Origin: Actinomycetota bacterium | GTDB taxonomy: Bacteria > Actinomycetota > Acidimicrobiia > Acidimicrobiales > JAMCPL01 | Reading direction: 5' to 3' | Assembly (NCBI GenBank): GCA_023379725.1 | Contig: JAMCPC010000061.1 | Span: 1 to 13,750, forward strand | Length of the DNA: 13,750 bases | Part shown: positions 6,780 through 13,532 of the stretch, one piece after another | Position numbering within the stretch: the stretch's first letter is position 1 | Layout: the number at the start of each line of letters is the position of its first letter | The notes under the pieces: model-generated | Told to the model about the DNA's origin: nothing | Databases searched by the model: none | What the model saw: the letters and a program-made list of their open reading frames with translations, nothing else | Program-made: the position numbers and the translations under genes

Positions 6780-7496
6780 ATGGATGAAAAGCTGCAGAAG
6801 GTGTTGGCTGCTGCTGGCATTGCGAGTCGCAGAAAGTGTGAAGAATACATTGCCGCAGGCAGGGTTAGTGTAAACGGCAATATAGCTACCACCGGAAGTA
6901 GAGTTGACGCTCAGTCGGATATAATCTGTATAGATGGCAAAAGGATCCCTGTAGATCCAAGTCTGACATATTATCTGTTAAATAAGGAACGGGGAATCGT
7001 ATCGTCTGCAAGTGACCCCTATGGCAGACCCACGGTGGTAGGCTGCATGCCAAGCGATATACGCTTGTTTCCGGTGGGTAGACTGGATGTTGACAGTGAA
7101 GGGCTGATACTGCTGACCAATGATGGCTTCCTTACGCACAGACTCACTCATCCATCCTACGGTGTAGAAAAAGAGTACCTGGTACAGGTAGAAGGAACCC
7201 TCTCCAGGAATGATTCAACGAAGCTAAAGAAGGGCATTGAGCTGGAAGACGGCACCGCCTACGCCATACATGTAAGGATACTCTCACCAGACTCCATGAC
7301 GGTTACGGTTGCTGAGGGCAGAAATCGCCTAGTACGAAGGATGTGTGAGGCAATTGGCCATCCGGTCACACGGTTGATTCGTATAAGAATAGGTCCACTG
7401 GTCGATCGATCTCTATCACCTGGACATAGTAGGTTATTGACTGACAGAGAGGTTCTGGCACTTTACGATGCTGTAGCCAAAAAATCAGGAACGTGA
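6780..7496 (+). CDS. rluB: rRNA pseudouridine synthase, RsuA/RluB family
   Basis: An enzyme that isomerises uridine to pseudouridine in ribosomal RNA, by family most likely 23S rRNA. The 238-residue protein has an N-terminal S4 RNA-binding domain (residues 1-48, QKVLAAAGIASRRKCEEYIAAGRVSVNG) and a catalytic domain with GRLDVDSEGLILLTNDG; D103 is the catalytic aspartate. EKEYLVQVEG and EGRNRLVRRMCEAIGHPVTRLIRIRIG are the standard downstream motifs. Placement right after scpAB is a widely conserved arrangement and favours RluB over RsuA. ATG 6780 has no visible ribosome binding site and lies directly after the AGTAATAC repeats. Target position in rRNA is inferred from the family only. Confidence 0.94.
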   Translation: MDEKLQKVLAAAGIASRRKCEEYIAAGRVSVNGNIATTGSRVDAQSDIICIDGKRIPVDPSLTYYLLNKERGIVSSASDPYGRPTVVGCMPSDIRLFPVGRLDVDSEGLILLTNDGFLTHRLTHPSYGVEKEYLVQVEGTLSRNDSTKLKKGIELEDGTAYAIHVRILSPDSMTVTVAEGRNRLVRRMCEAIGHPVTRLIRIRIGPLVDRSLSPGHSRLLTDREVLALYDAVAKKSGT

Positions 7497-7591
7497 CCTC
7501 TGGGCATAGCTATACGGAAGAGATCGACTAGATTATCCAACTTGTATTAGTTGTACTAGCATGGCTAATAGTCTGTACTGTAAATGGCGTG

Positions 7592-7699
7592 ATGTCATCT
7601 GGCAAGGCCGAGGACGAAGGCGTAGCCGGTAGCTACGTTGAGGATGAGAACGCCGCCAGGGGCGTCATCTGGCTGGCGGGAACCCATGGTTATTTGTAG
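7592..7699 (+). pseudogene. Possible 3' remnant of a tnpB-like transposon gene
   Basis: In the gap between rluB and aroH one frame stays open from 7532 to the TAG at 7697-7699; from ATG 7592 it encodes 35 residues, including YVEDENAARGVIWLAG. DENAARG weakly recalls the DRDxNAAxNI motif at the C-terminal end of IS605-type TnpB proteins, but the cysteine ribbon and everything upstream are missing. The last 14 or so codons belong to the dispersed repeat. The opposite strand is also open here, so coding is not proven. A non-coding repeat is the main alternative. Confidence 0.2.
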
Positions 7700-7708
7700 G
7701 ACAGGCCA
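7657..7708 (+). repeat. Dispersed repeat, copy 3
   Basis: Copy 3 matches copy 2 (reverse complement of 1813-1864) at 49 of 52 positions and copy 1 (1-24) exactly over 7673-7696. It lies in the 258-bp gap between rluB and aroH. Unlike copy 2 it does not touch a recognised gene. The strong identity among copies nearly 6 kb apart in otherwise unique housekeeping DNA points to recent spread or gene-conversion-like homogenisation. Confidence 0.9.
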
Positions 7709-7719
7709 CCAGGTAGTAG

Positions 7720-7752
7720 ATTGAAATAGAATTGAAATAGGATGGAGATAGG
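7720..7752 (+). repeat. Triple 11-bp tandem repeat upstream of aroH
   Basis: Three adjacent units ATTGAAATAGA (7720), ATTGAAATAGG (7731) and ATGGAGATAGG (7742) run directly into the aroH start. The third unit supplies the GGAG/AGG purines that could serve as the aroH ribosome binding site. Period 11 bases, again close to one helical turn. Confidence 0.75.
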
Positions 7753-7754
7753 AA

Positions 7755-8123
7755 TTGTTTGCTGAGCAGCAAGTAAGGGCAATCAGGGGAGCTACAACGG
7801 TAGAGAAAGACACCAAGGAGCAGGTTACCAAACGTACCCAGGAATTGGTAGCCAGAATCCTGGAGGCAAATGACATAGCTACCGACAATATAATAAGTGT
7901 CATATTTACCGCAACTGACGACATAAAATCTATGTTCCCAGCTACCGCAGGTCGTGCAATGGGTCTTAATGCAGTTCCCCTCCTGTGCGCCAGAGAGTTG
8001 GATATCCAGGGTTCACTAGCGTTGTGTATCCGGGTACTCATGCATGTATATACGACCAAAAAACCGGATGAAATCAAGCATGTCTACCTTGAGGACGCTG
8101 TCGCGTTACGAGGAGACTTATAG
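7755..8123 (+). CDS. aroH: Chorismate mutase, AroH type
   Basis: This enzyme converts chorismate to prephenate at the branch to phenylalanine and tyrosine. The 122-residue length and the alignment to Bacillus subtilis AroH are clear: VRAIRGATTVEKDT at the N-terminus and IKHVYLEDAVALRGDL at the C-terminus. Residues equivalent to the known active site are present: R11 (Bacillus R7), C78 (C75), E81 (E78), R93 (R90) and Y111 (Y108). No regulatory domain is attached. The start is TTG 7755, preceded by GGAGATAGG in the third unit of a tandem repeat. aroA begins about 10 bases after the stop, so the two pathway genes are probably co-transcribed. Confidence 0.96.
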   Translation: MFAEQQVRAIRGATTVEKDTKEQVTKRTQELVARILEANDIATDNIISVIFTATDDIKSMFPATAGRAMGLNAVPLLCARELDIQGSLALCIRVLMHVYTTKKPDEIKHVYLEDAVALRGDL

Positions 8124-8133
8124 AATTATAGAT

Positions 8134-9504
8134 ATGAAAGCGCTTAGCATATCTGGTGGCACGATGGAGGTCACATCGGGTGCCTCTATACATGGAAGCT
8201 TGGCTGTTCCGGGAGACAAGTCAATCGCACACAGAGCGATAATGGTAGCATCACTTGCCCCAGGTAAGTCACTTTTACGCGGACTTCCGGACGGTGACGA
8301 TGTTGCCCGCACTGTGTGCAGTGTAGAGAAAATTGGGGTAGGGATAGATCGGGATCTGCCCCAGCCCGAGAATAATTTGGTCCAGCCCAGGAATATAGTG
8401 ATAGAAGGTGGTCGGGATAGAATGCACCCTCCATCATCGCCTCTCGATATGGGCAACTCAGGAACGGGTATGAGGCTAATGGTCGGCCTCCTCTCTGGAT
8501 TTCCGTGGACAGTTGAATTTATTGGAGATCAGTCACTATCAAAGCGTCCGATGGATCGTATAGCTATCCCGCTGGGGAAAATGGGCGCAGTAGTAACCGG
8601 CCATGGTGGAGTAGGGAATAGATGCCATCCACCGCTTGTAGTAGTTGGAGGCCATCTGCGTGGCATTGACTATGCGCCTCCAGAGCCAAGTGCTCAGGTA
8701 AAGGCGGCCATTCTTTTTGCGGGACTCTCTGCCGACGGTACCACTACCGTAAGAGAGCATGTACCGACCAGGAGGCATACCGAAGAAATTTTCAAGATCG
8801 CTGGCATCCCTGTACGCATAGATGGTGATTCTTCGCTGGGAAGACCGGATAATATCTATACAGTAAGTGTAAATGCAGCGGAACCATCTCCATTTATAAT
8901 TGATGTTCCAGGTGATCCATCTCAGGCGGCATTTTTTATCGTTGCAGCATCTATTTTACCAGAAAGCGAGCTGTACGTAGGCCCTATCTATCTCGGTCAG
9001 GACAGGACAGGCTTCATAGAGGTATTGAAACGTATGGGAGCAGACCTTACCATAGATGCAACTGGAGGTGAATTAATGCCATTGGGGTATATAAAGGCAG
9101 GTTACAGCCGGCTGAATGCAACTAAGATTTCAGCCGAAGAGGTGATTTCTCTCGTAGATGAGGTGCCGATACTGGCAATAGCGGCTGCAGTTGCAGAGGG
9201 AGTATCGGTATTTGAGGGATTAGGTGAACTCAGAGTAAAAGAATCTAACAGACTGGAAGGTACAGCTAAGCTGGTGAACTCCTTTGGAGGCGATGCCCAC
9301 GTGGAGGGCGATAATCTGATCATTCGTGGCACAAAAAGCCTAGAGGGAGGAGAGGTGGACGCACATGGCGACCACAGGATTGCCATGGCAGCTACGGTTG
9401 CAGGATTGGCTGCTGTCTCTGGAGATCACAGCATCGTTACTGGGTATCAGTCTATTGATTCCAGCTATCCAGGGTTCGTAAATGATCTGTCCAGTGTGCT
9501 TTAG
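8134..9504 (+). CDS. aroA: 3-phosphoshikimate 1-carboxyvinyltransferase (EPSP synthase)
   Basis: AroA joins phosphoenolpyruvate to shikimate-3-phosphate, the penultimate step to chorismate. From ATG 8134 the protein has 456 residues. Signatures seen: VPGDKSIAHRA with K29, DMGNSGTGMRLM at 105-116, GDQSLSKRPMDRI at 131-143, REHVPTRRHTE at 207-217, VDEVPILAIAA with the catalytic aspartate D342, RVKESNRLE with E370, and GDHRIAMAA near 412. The NSGTG form resembles the Bacillus-type rather than the NAGTA enteric type; the glycine in that motif is retained. ATG 8164, preceded by GGTGG, is an alternative start that would drop 10 residues. It follows aroH and precedes cmk (29 bases), an arrangement common in Gram-positive lineages. 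Confidence 0.96.
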   Translation: MKALSISGGTMEVTSGASIHGSLAVPGDKSIAHRAIMVASLAPGKSLLRGLPDGDDVARTVCSVEKIGVGIDRDLPQPENNLVQPRNIVIEGGRDRMHPPSSPLDMGNSGTGMRLMVGLLSGFPWTVEFIGDQSLSKRPMDRIAIPLGKMGAVVTGHGGVGNRCHPPLVVVGGHLRGIDYAPPEPSAQVKAAILFAGLSADGTTTVREHVPTRRHTEEIFKIAGIPVRIDGDSSLGRPDNIYTVSVNAAEPSPFIIDVPGDPSQAAFFIVAASILPESELYVGPIYLGQDRTGFIEVLKRMGADLTIDATGGELMPLGYIKAGYSRLNATKISAEEVISLVDEVPILAIAAAVAEGVSVFEGLGELRVKESNRLEGTAKLVNSFGGDAHVEGDNLIIRGTKSLEGGEVDAHGDHRIAMAATVAGLAAVSGDHSIVTGYQSIDSSYPGFVNDLSSVL

Positions 9505-9533
9505 GACTGATTCTGGCCGACTTGGAGAATAGA

Positions 9534-10289
9534 TTGGGGTCAATTATTGCAATAGATGGTCCAGCGGGGTCAGGTAAGTCGACGCTGGCGAGATCATTGG
9601 GCGATGTACTTGGACTACATGTACTGGATACGGGGGCCATGTACAGGGCTGCTGCCCTGAAGGTAATTTATGTGATGGGTAAAGAGCAGTCAGGAACCCT
9701 CACCGAAGTATCTAGCGATAAGTCCTGGAGTTTACATGTGGCTGAGATCGTAAAAAAGTCTGTCATAGTTATAGAAGATAGAGTTAGCCTTGATGGCCAA
9801 GACGTAACAGAGGAGATAAGGACCGACCAGGTAGACGGATTCGTCTCTTTTGTGGCAAGCATACCGGCAGTTCGGAAAGACCTTGTCTCCAGGCAGCGCC
9901 AGTGGATAGCCATGCACAATGGGGGAGTGGTAGAGGGGAGAGATATTGGAACTGTAGTATGTCCCGATGCAGATTTGAAGGTATACCTGACGGCATCTAT
10001 TGAGGCAAGAGCAGAGAGACGAGCAGGGGAAAGAGCTACTGGCGAAAGAGCCAAGCTGGAAAGTATGATAGATAGGCGTGATGAGTTGGATATGAACAGA
10101 TCTACGGGGGCGTTGCCCTCCCTCGAACTTGCGGCTTTAGCCGAATCAGCCGGAAGAGACGACATGATCGTCATAGATTCTACCGAGCATGACGCATCTG
10201 ATGTGCTGAGCATCGTCCTTGCCCGCTTGGAGAAGGTAGGGATCCATCCACCCTCTACACAGATAGGATATGAGACAGATGAGATATAA
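9534..10289 (+). CDS. cmk: Cytidylate kinase
   Basis: Cmk phosphorylates CMP and dCMP with ATP, feeding CTP and dCTP pools, in the cytosol. The P-loop is IAIDGPAGSGKST with K15, followed by the CMP-binding DTGAMYRA (32-39). VVEGRDIGTVVCPDADLKVYLTAS and RRDELDMNRSTGALP are the standard LID-region and core motifs, with IVIDST near the end. Length about 251 residues, slightly above the usual 225 because of a C-terminal tail. I favour TTG 9534 as start because GGAG at 9524-9527 sits six bases ahead of it; TTG 9522 would add four residues without a binding site. The 3' end overlaps plsC by 20 bases, implying coupled translation. Confidence 0.95.
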   Translation: MGSIIAIDGPAGSGKSTLARSLGDVLGLHVLDTGAMYRAAALKVIYVMGKEQSGTLTEVSSDKSWSLHVAEIVKKSVIVIEDRVSLDGQDVTEEIRTDQVDGFVSFVASIPAVRKDLVSRQRQWIAMHNGGVVEGRDIGTVVCPDADLKVYLTASIEARAERRAGERATGERAKLESMIDRRDELDMNRSTGALPSLELAALAESAGRDDMIVIDSTEHDASDVLSIVLARLEKVGIHPPSTQIGYETDEI

Positions 10290-10974
10290 CGCCACGCCAC
10301 ATGAGCTGGATGCAATCGGGGCTTCGGCACCATGGTGGATGTACGCGACGGCGCGCTGGTTGGCACACCAGATAAATAAATATATGTGGCATGTAGAGGT
10401 TCACGGTAGATTCAATATCCCGGCCACAGGGCCAGTTATCATAGCTCCTGTGCATAGAAGCTTTATAGACTTTTTCATAGCCTCAGAGGTCACCAATCGA
10501 CCCATAGCCTTCATGGCCAAAGATGAATTATGGAAATACAGGCTACCCGCTAAGTTTCTTGAAGCATTTGGGGCTTTTCCAGTCAACCGTTCAGGGGTGG
10601 ACCGTAAGGCACTAGAGAGAGCTGAGTCAACCCTAAAATCTGGAGGAACGTTGATCCTCTTCCCTGAGGGCACTCGCCGTAGCGGAGGTACGGTAGGTGA
10701 GTTGCATGAAGGTGCGGCATTCCTGGCAGCCAGAACCGGAGCAGTGGTGGTTCCTATTGGGCTGTCGGAGACTGAGCAGATAATGCCCAAAGGATCCAAG
10801 ATCCCCAAGAGGATGCCGGTCAAAATCGTCATCGGCAAGTCTGTACATGTATCTGGCACGTTATCGTCGAAGCGTATTCGTAGAAGTGAACTGGATAAAA
10901 TTACTGCCGACATTGGGAAGTCCATGCAAGACGCTTTCAACGTCGTGAACGACATTAACGACATTAACGGCTAA
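10270..10974 (+). CDS. plsC: 1-acyl-sn-glycerol-3-phosphate acyltransferase
   Basis: PlsC acylates lysophosphatidic acid to phosphatidic acid at the inner face of the membrane. Four acyltransferase blocks are visible in the 234-residue protein: HRSFID (H62, D67; the HX4D catalytic pair), GAFPVNRSGVDRKAL, FPEGTRRSGG (E133 to R136) and VVPIGLSETE. No strong membrane-spanning helix is evident, so association is probably peripheral. ATG 10270 and ATG 10279 are both possible; AGGA at 10265-10268 is better spaced for 10279. It overlaps the end of cmk. The C-terminus ends in a tandem 9-base duplication (AACGACATT twice, near 10947-10964) giving NDINDING, probably slippage. Acyl-acceptor specificity is inferred from family. 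Confidence 0.92.
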   Translation: MRQMRYNATPHELDAIGASAPWWMYATARWLAHQINKYMWHVEVHGRFNIPATGPVIIAPVHRSFIDFFIASEVTNRPIAFMAKDELWKYRLPAKFLEAFGAFPVNRSGVDRKALERAESTLKSGGTLILFPEGTRRSGGTVGELHEGAAFLAARTGAVVVPIGLSETEQIMPKGSKIPKRMPVKIVIGKSVHVSGTLSSKRIRRSELDKITADIGKSMQDAFNVVNDINDING

Positions 10975-11004
10975 GAGACGGTCCTATGGTTCGGCAGTTG
11001 CAGT

Positions 11005-11829
11005 TCAGCGGTTGCGCAGTTCCCTGATCCAGGTATACAGGGTGACCTTTGCATAGTTCCACCCAAACCACACATTGTGACCCTTCTTTGTTGTGCCAGA
11101 TACACGTGGATACCATGTTACCGGTCTGTCCTGTATTTTCCACCCATGCATAGCTGCTGCTATGACGACCTCTGCTGTCTGATACTGCGACTGTTCCAGG
11201 GTAATATCTTTAAGCAAATCTGCCCTGATCGCCCTATAGCCATTGGATGTATCAGTCAACTTGGTATGCGCCATCATGCTGATCAACTTACCAAAAAATA
11301 CAACACCCGCCTTCCTCATCTTGTCGACGGTGTTGTCTGTCCCAAGTCTGCGACTCCCTATTACCAGGTCAGCCTCACCTGAGATAACAGGCTCCAATAG
11401 TATATCCATCTCTTTGGGATCATTTTGCCCATCTGCATCCAGAGTGACTACATACTTTGCACCGTATTGCATGACCAGACGGTAGCCCACCTTAAGTGCA
11501 ATACCATGGCCGAGATTGACCGGAAATACGCAGCAATACATATCCTTACCGTGTCTGGGATGCTTCTTGACTATCTCCTCTGTAGCATCGTCTCCGCCAT
11601 CAACCACAACCAACGTGGTAACCGGAAGTCCACATGATCTCTGTGGAATATCGTCGATTACCTTTCCTACATTACCCTCTTCTTCATAGGCTGCAATAAG
11701 AGCAACGACTGGGCTAAAAGATGGTTCAGGATAGCGATCATGAAAATCAGCTACGGCTAGATTCTGCACCAGTTCTATCGGAGTAGATGGTTTACGTATT
11801 GCCTTGAAATCGCTATTGCCGTTCTTCAT
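11005..11829 (-). CDS. Family 2 glycosyltransferase, dolichyl-phosphate mannose synthase-like
   Basis: A 274-residue GT-A fold glycosyltransferase. After an N-terminal stretch of about 40 residues come VVALIAAYEEEGNVGKVIDDIP (41-62), LVVVDGGDDAT (73-83) for nucleotide-sugar binding, NLGHGIALKVGYRLVM (105-120) and the metal-binding DXD as LDADGQNDP (D131, D133), then GEADLVIGSR and SNGYRAI. This order is that of polyprenyl-phosphate mannosyl/glucosyl transferases such as Dpm1. No C-terminal membrane helices are present, so it is the soluble or peripheral kind. It is convergent with plsC (30 bases between stops). Sugar and acceptor cannot be determined from sequence. Confidence 0.9.
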   Translation of the reverse strand: MKNGNSDFKAIRKPSTPIELVQNLAVADFHDRYPEPSFSPVVALIAAYEEEGNVGKVIDDIPQRSCGLPVTTLVVVDGGDDATEEIVKKHPRHGKDMYCCVFPVNLGHGIALKVGYRLVMQYGAKYVVTLDADGQNDPKEMDILLEPVISGEADLVIGSRRLGTDNTVDKMRKAGVVFFGKLISMMAHTKLTDTSNGYRAIRADLLKDITLEQSQYQTAEVVIAAAMHGWKIQDRPVTWYPRVSGTTKKGHNVWFGWNYAKVTLYTWIRELRNR

Positions 11830-11925
11830 TGTAACAACGTTAGCCTACCCTGCACCTTGGAACAAAGCATGGCAAACAAAATCTTAAGTTTCGATTGCAT
11901 ATCGGGGGAGTTGCTACCGTTGGCT

Positions 11926-12004
11926 TCCTCTCCATGACTAAAGGCGGGGATTTGCATGGTGCGGACATCTGACATCCTCCCCATGGCTGAAGCCAGGGGT
12001 TTGC
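11926..12004 (+). repeat. Two tandem hairpin-like motifs, possible IS200/IS605-type end relic
   Basis: Motif A (11926-11955) and motif B (11975-12004) are 49 bases apart and match at 24 of 30 positions, both following TCCTCxCCATGxCTxAAGxC. Motif B folds: CCCC plus TGGC pair with GCCA plus GGGG around TGAA, with one bulged A. The pattern resembles the subterminal hairpins at the ends of IS200/IS605-family elements, which often carry TCCTCCCC...GAA...GGGG. No transposase gene adjoins. The rest of the 213-bp gap (11830-12042) between the glycosyltransferase and ispH contains nothing I can assign. Confidence 0.45.
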
Positions 12005-12042
12005 GGAACGTGTTTGGTCAGACATTTGCCAATTACCTCTCA

Positions 12043-13239
12043 CTAAGATAGCTCTTCGAGCATCTGGGCGGCACTGGTGGTCCTGTCACTCACCCCGTCT
12101 TTTAACAAGTTCCTCAATTCAGGTGGCGGTGGAAAGTATTCGTCTTCCTCGGTAACTACCAATTGCTCCACTCCATTGACAGGTGATAGGGCAGAGATCA
12201 CCTCTTGAACAAGATACTCGGGAGCCGATGCTCCGGCGGTAATCCCAATAATGCCTTCGAGGTCACTGGGTAGCTCGCCTGCATGATTGATCCTGAGCAC
12301 CCGATGCAATTGACCGGAGTTCCTTCTATCTCTTAATTGCGGCCGTTGCAGCCGTTGCTGTCCTGCCACTGGCTCAAGCAGTCGATGCACTTCCCTGGAG
12401 TCGCTTTCGTCTTTGATAGAAGATAGTGAGTCATCCCCAAGAGATATAGCTGTCTGAGCCTGTGCTACCTTGACGAGAGCCTGAGTATTGGAAGAGTTTA
12501 TAGAGCCGATAATTATTACAGAGTCACAGCTACGTACTAATTGTTTTAACGCAGACTGCCTGTTAGTAGTGGCAAAACAGAGATCAGATCGATCAGGCAG
12601 CCAGACATTGGGGAATTTGTCCACTACATAGTCCATGATGTCTTTCCAATCATCCTGGCTCAAGGTAGTCTGCGCCAAAAGAGCGACTGGGGTATCAATA
12701 CCTATCTTATCTGCCACCTCATCTACATCTGCAACTGTAGTAACCAGATGTACCGCATCCGGTGCTACCGCCATAGTACCAATCGCTTCCTCATGGCCAG
12801 TGTGTCCGACATAAATAATCTGATATCCCTTGGATGACCGCACCTTTACTTCATGGTGTACCTTGGTGACCAGTGGGCAGACCGCATCCACTACGAATCT
12901 GTTCTTTTCTCTGGCTCGTCTTACTACCTCTGGGGCTGCACCATGAGCGGAGAGTACAAGAGGTACACCGGGAGGTACCTGCGCTATGTCTTCGACAAAC
13001 ACCACACCAAGAGACTCAAAACGTTCCACTACCTGCCTATTATGGACTATTTCATGGTAACAGTAGATTGGTGGATCGAATGACTTTACCATCCATGCCA
13101 GCGCTTTTATTGCCTTTTCCACCCCTGCGCAGAAGCCGCGTGGAGATGCAACAATGACCCTGTCTACCTTTGAGGTGGCATATGGTGTGGCATTCTCACT
13201 AAAGCTGGAACCTGGAGCCTGTGCTCCTACTCTGGTCAT
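12043..13239 (-). CDS. ispH: 4-hydroxy-3-methylbut-2-enyl diphosphate reductase
   Basis: IspH is the [4Fe-4S] enzyme of the last MEP-pathway step, making IPP and DMAPP. The three cluster cysteines are present: C37 (PRGFCAGV), C121 (DAVCPLV) and C221 (DLCFATTNRQ). HEIVHN (62-67), SAHG (97-100), GHTGHEEAIGTM (145-156), SCDSVIIIGSINSSNT (237-252) and ITAGASAPEYLV (333-344) complete the core. At 398 residues it is long for the family (usually about 310-340): there is a 24-residue N-terminal tail, a charged C-terminal tail and, unusually, an additional segment of about 50 residues (261-312) between NTQALVKVAQ and RVLRINHAGELP. That segment is rich in Ser, Asp, Gln and Arg. The reading frame is intact throughout. 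The start is ATG 13239, with a weak GCAGGG upstream on the coding strand. Confidence 0.95.
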   Translation of the reverse strand: MTRVGAQAPGSSFSENATPYATSKVDRVIVASPRGFCAGVEKAIKALAWMVKSFDPPIYCYHEIVHNRQVVERFESLGVVFVEDIAQVPPGVPLVLSAHGAAPEVVRRAREKNRFVVDAVCPLVTKVHHEVKVRSSKGYQIIYVGHTGHEEAIGTMAVAPDAVHLVTTVADVDEVADKIGIDTPVALLAQTTLSQDDWKDIMDYVVDKFPNVWLPDRSDLCFATTNRQSALKQLVRSCDSVIIIGSINSSNTQALVKVAQAQTAISLGDDSLSSIKDESDSREVHRLLEPVAGQQRLQRPQLRDRRNSGQLHRVLRINHAGELPSDLEGIIGITAGASAPEYLVQEVISALSPVNGVEQLVVTEEDEYFPPPPELRNLLKDGVSDRTTSAAQMLEELS

Positions 13240-13320
13240 AATGCCCTGCTCAGATTGACCTTACTGCGTACCTTCACTCTAACCAATAATAATCCAGATG
13301 GACAATGACTGTGTTTCAGC

Positions 13321-13346
13321 GTTTCAGCGGGTAGCCTGCTGGAAAC
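13321..13346. other. Stable hairpin upstream of ispH, with a duplicated first arm
   Basis: GTTTCAGCGGG (13321-13331) pairs with the arm CCTGCTGGAAAC (13335-13346) around loop TAG, with one bulged G and one G-T pair. GTTTCAGC is also present just before it at 13313-13320, a perfect direct duplication. No T-run follows on either strand. It could be part of the ispH leader or a small structured RNA. The same 293-bp gap (13240-13532) has a perfect 12-base palindrome GAGAGCGCTCTC at 13444-13455. I found no further gene there. Confidence 0.4.
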
Positions 13347-13532
13347 TAATCAAAGATAAACGACAAGTGGTAGGCCGACACAATTACGAGAGATTCCAGG
13401 CGAGGATGCTCTGTCCGTAACGGCGGGATAGCTTATGGGAACTGAGAGCGCTCTCTTCCAAAGAGCCTCTGTATTCTGGCAATCTCTATATGCTATAGAC
13501 TAAAATTCATCCATGGATTGGCGCAATAAAAG

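Noticed and set aside
1934..7520. Shared 13-mer ATACGGAAGAGAT downstream of xerD and downstream of rluB
   Set aside because: About one shared 13-mer is expected by chance in a window of this size, and the flanks do not match.
7497..7754. Riboswitch or T-box leader upstream of aroH
   Set aside because: No T-box motif, specifier stem or terminator/antiterminator pair could be found; the gap is explained by the two repeats.
7595..8077. Long minus-strand frame (160 codons) across aroH
   Set aside because: It is antisense to a well supported chorismate mutase and shows no recognisable motif apart from the repeat region.
9668..10366. Long minus-strand frame (232 codons) across cmk
   Set aside because: It is Ser-rich and antisense to cmk, whose motifs are all intact; a codon-bias shadow.
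10401..10964. Long minus-strand frame (187 codons) across plsC
   Set aside because: Antisense to a clear acyltransferase, with no independent motif.
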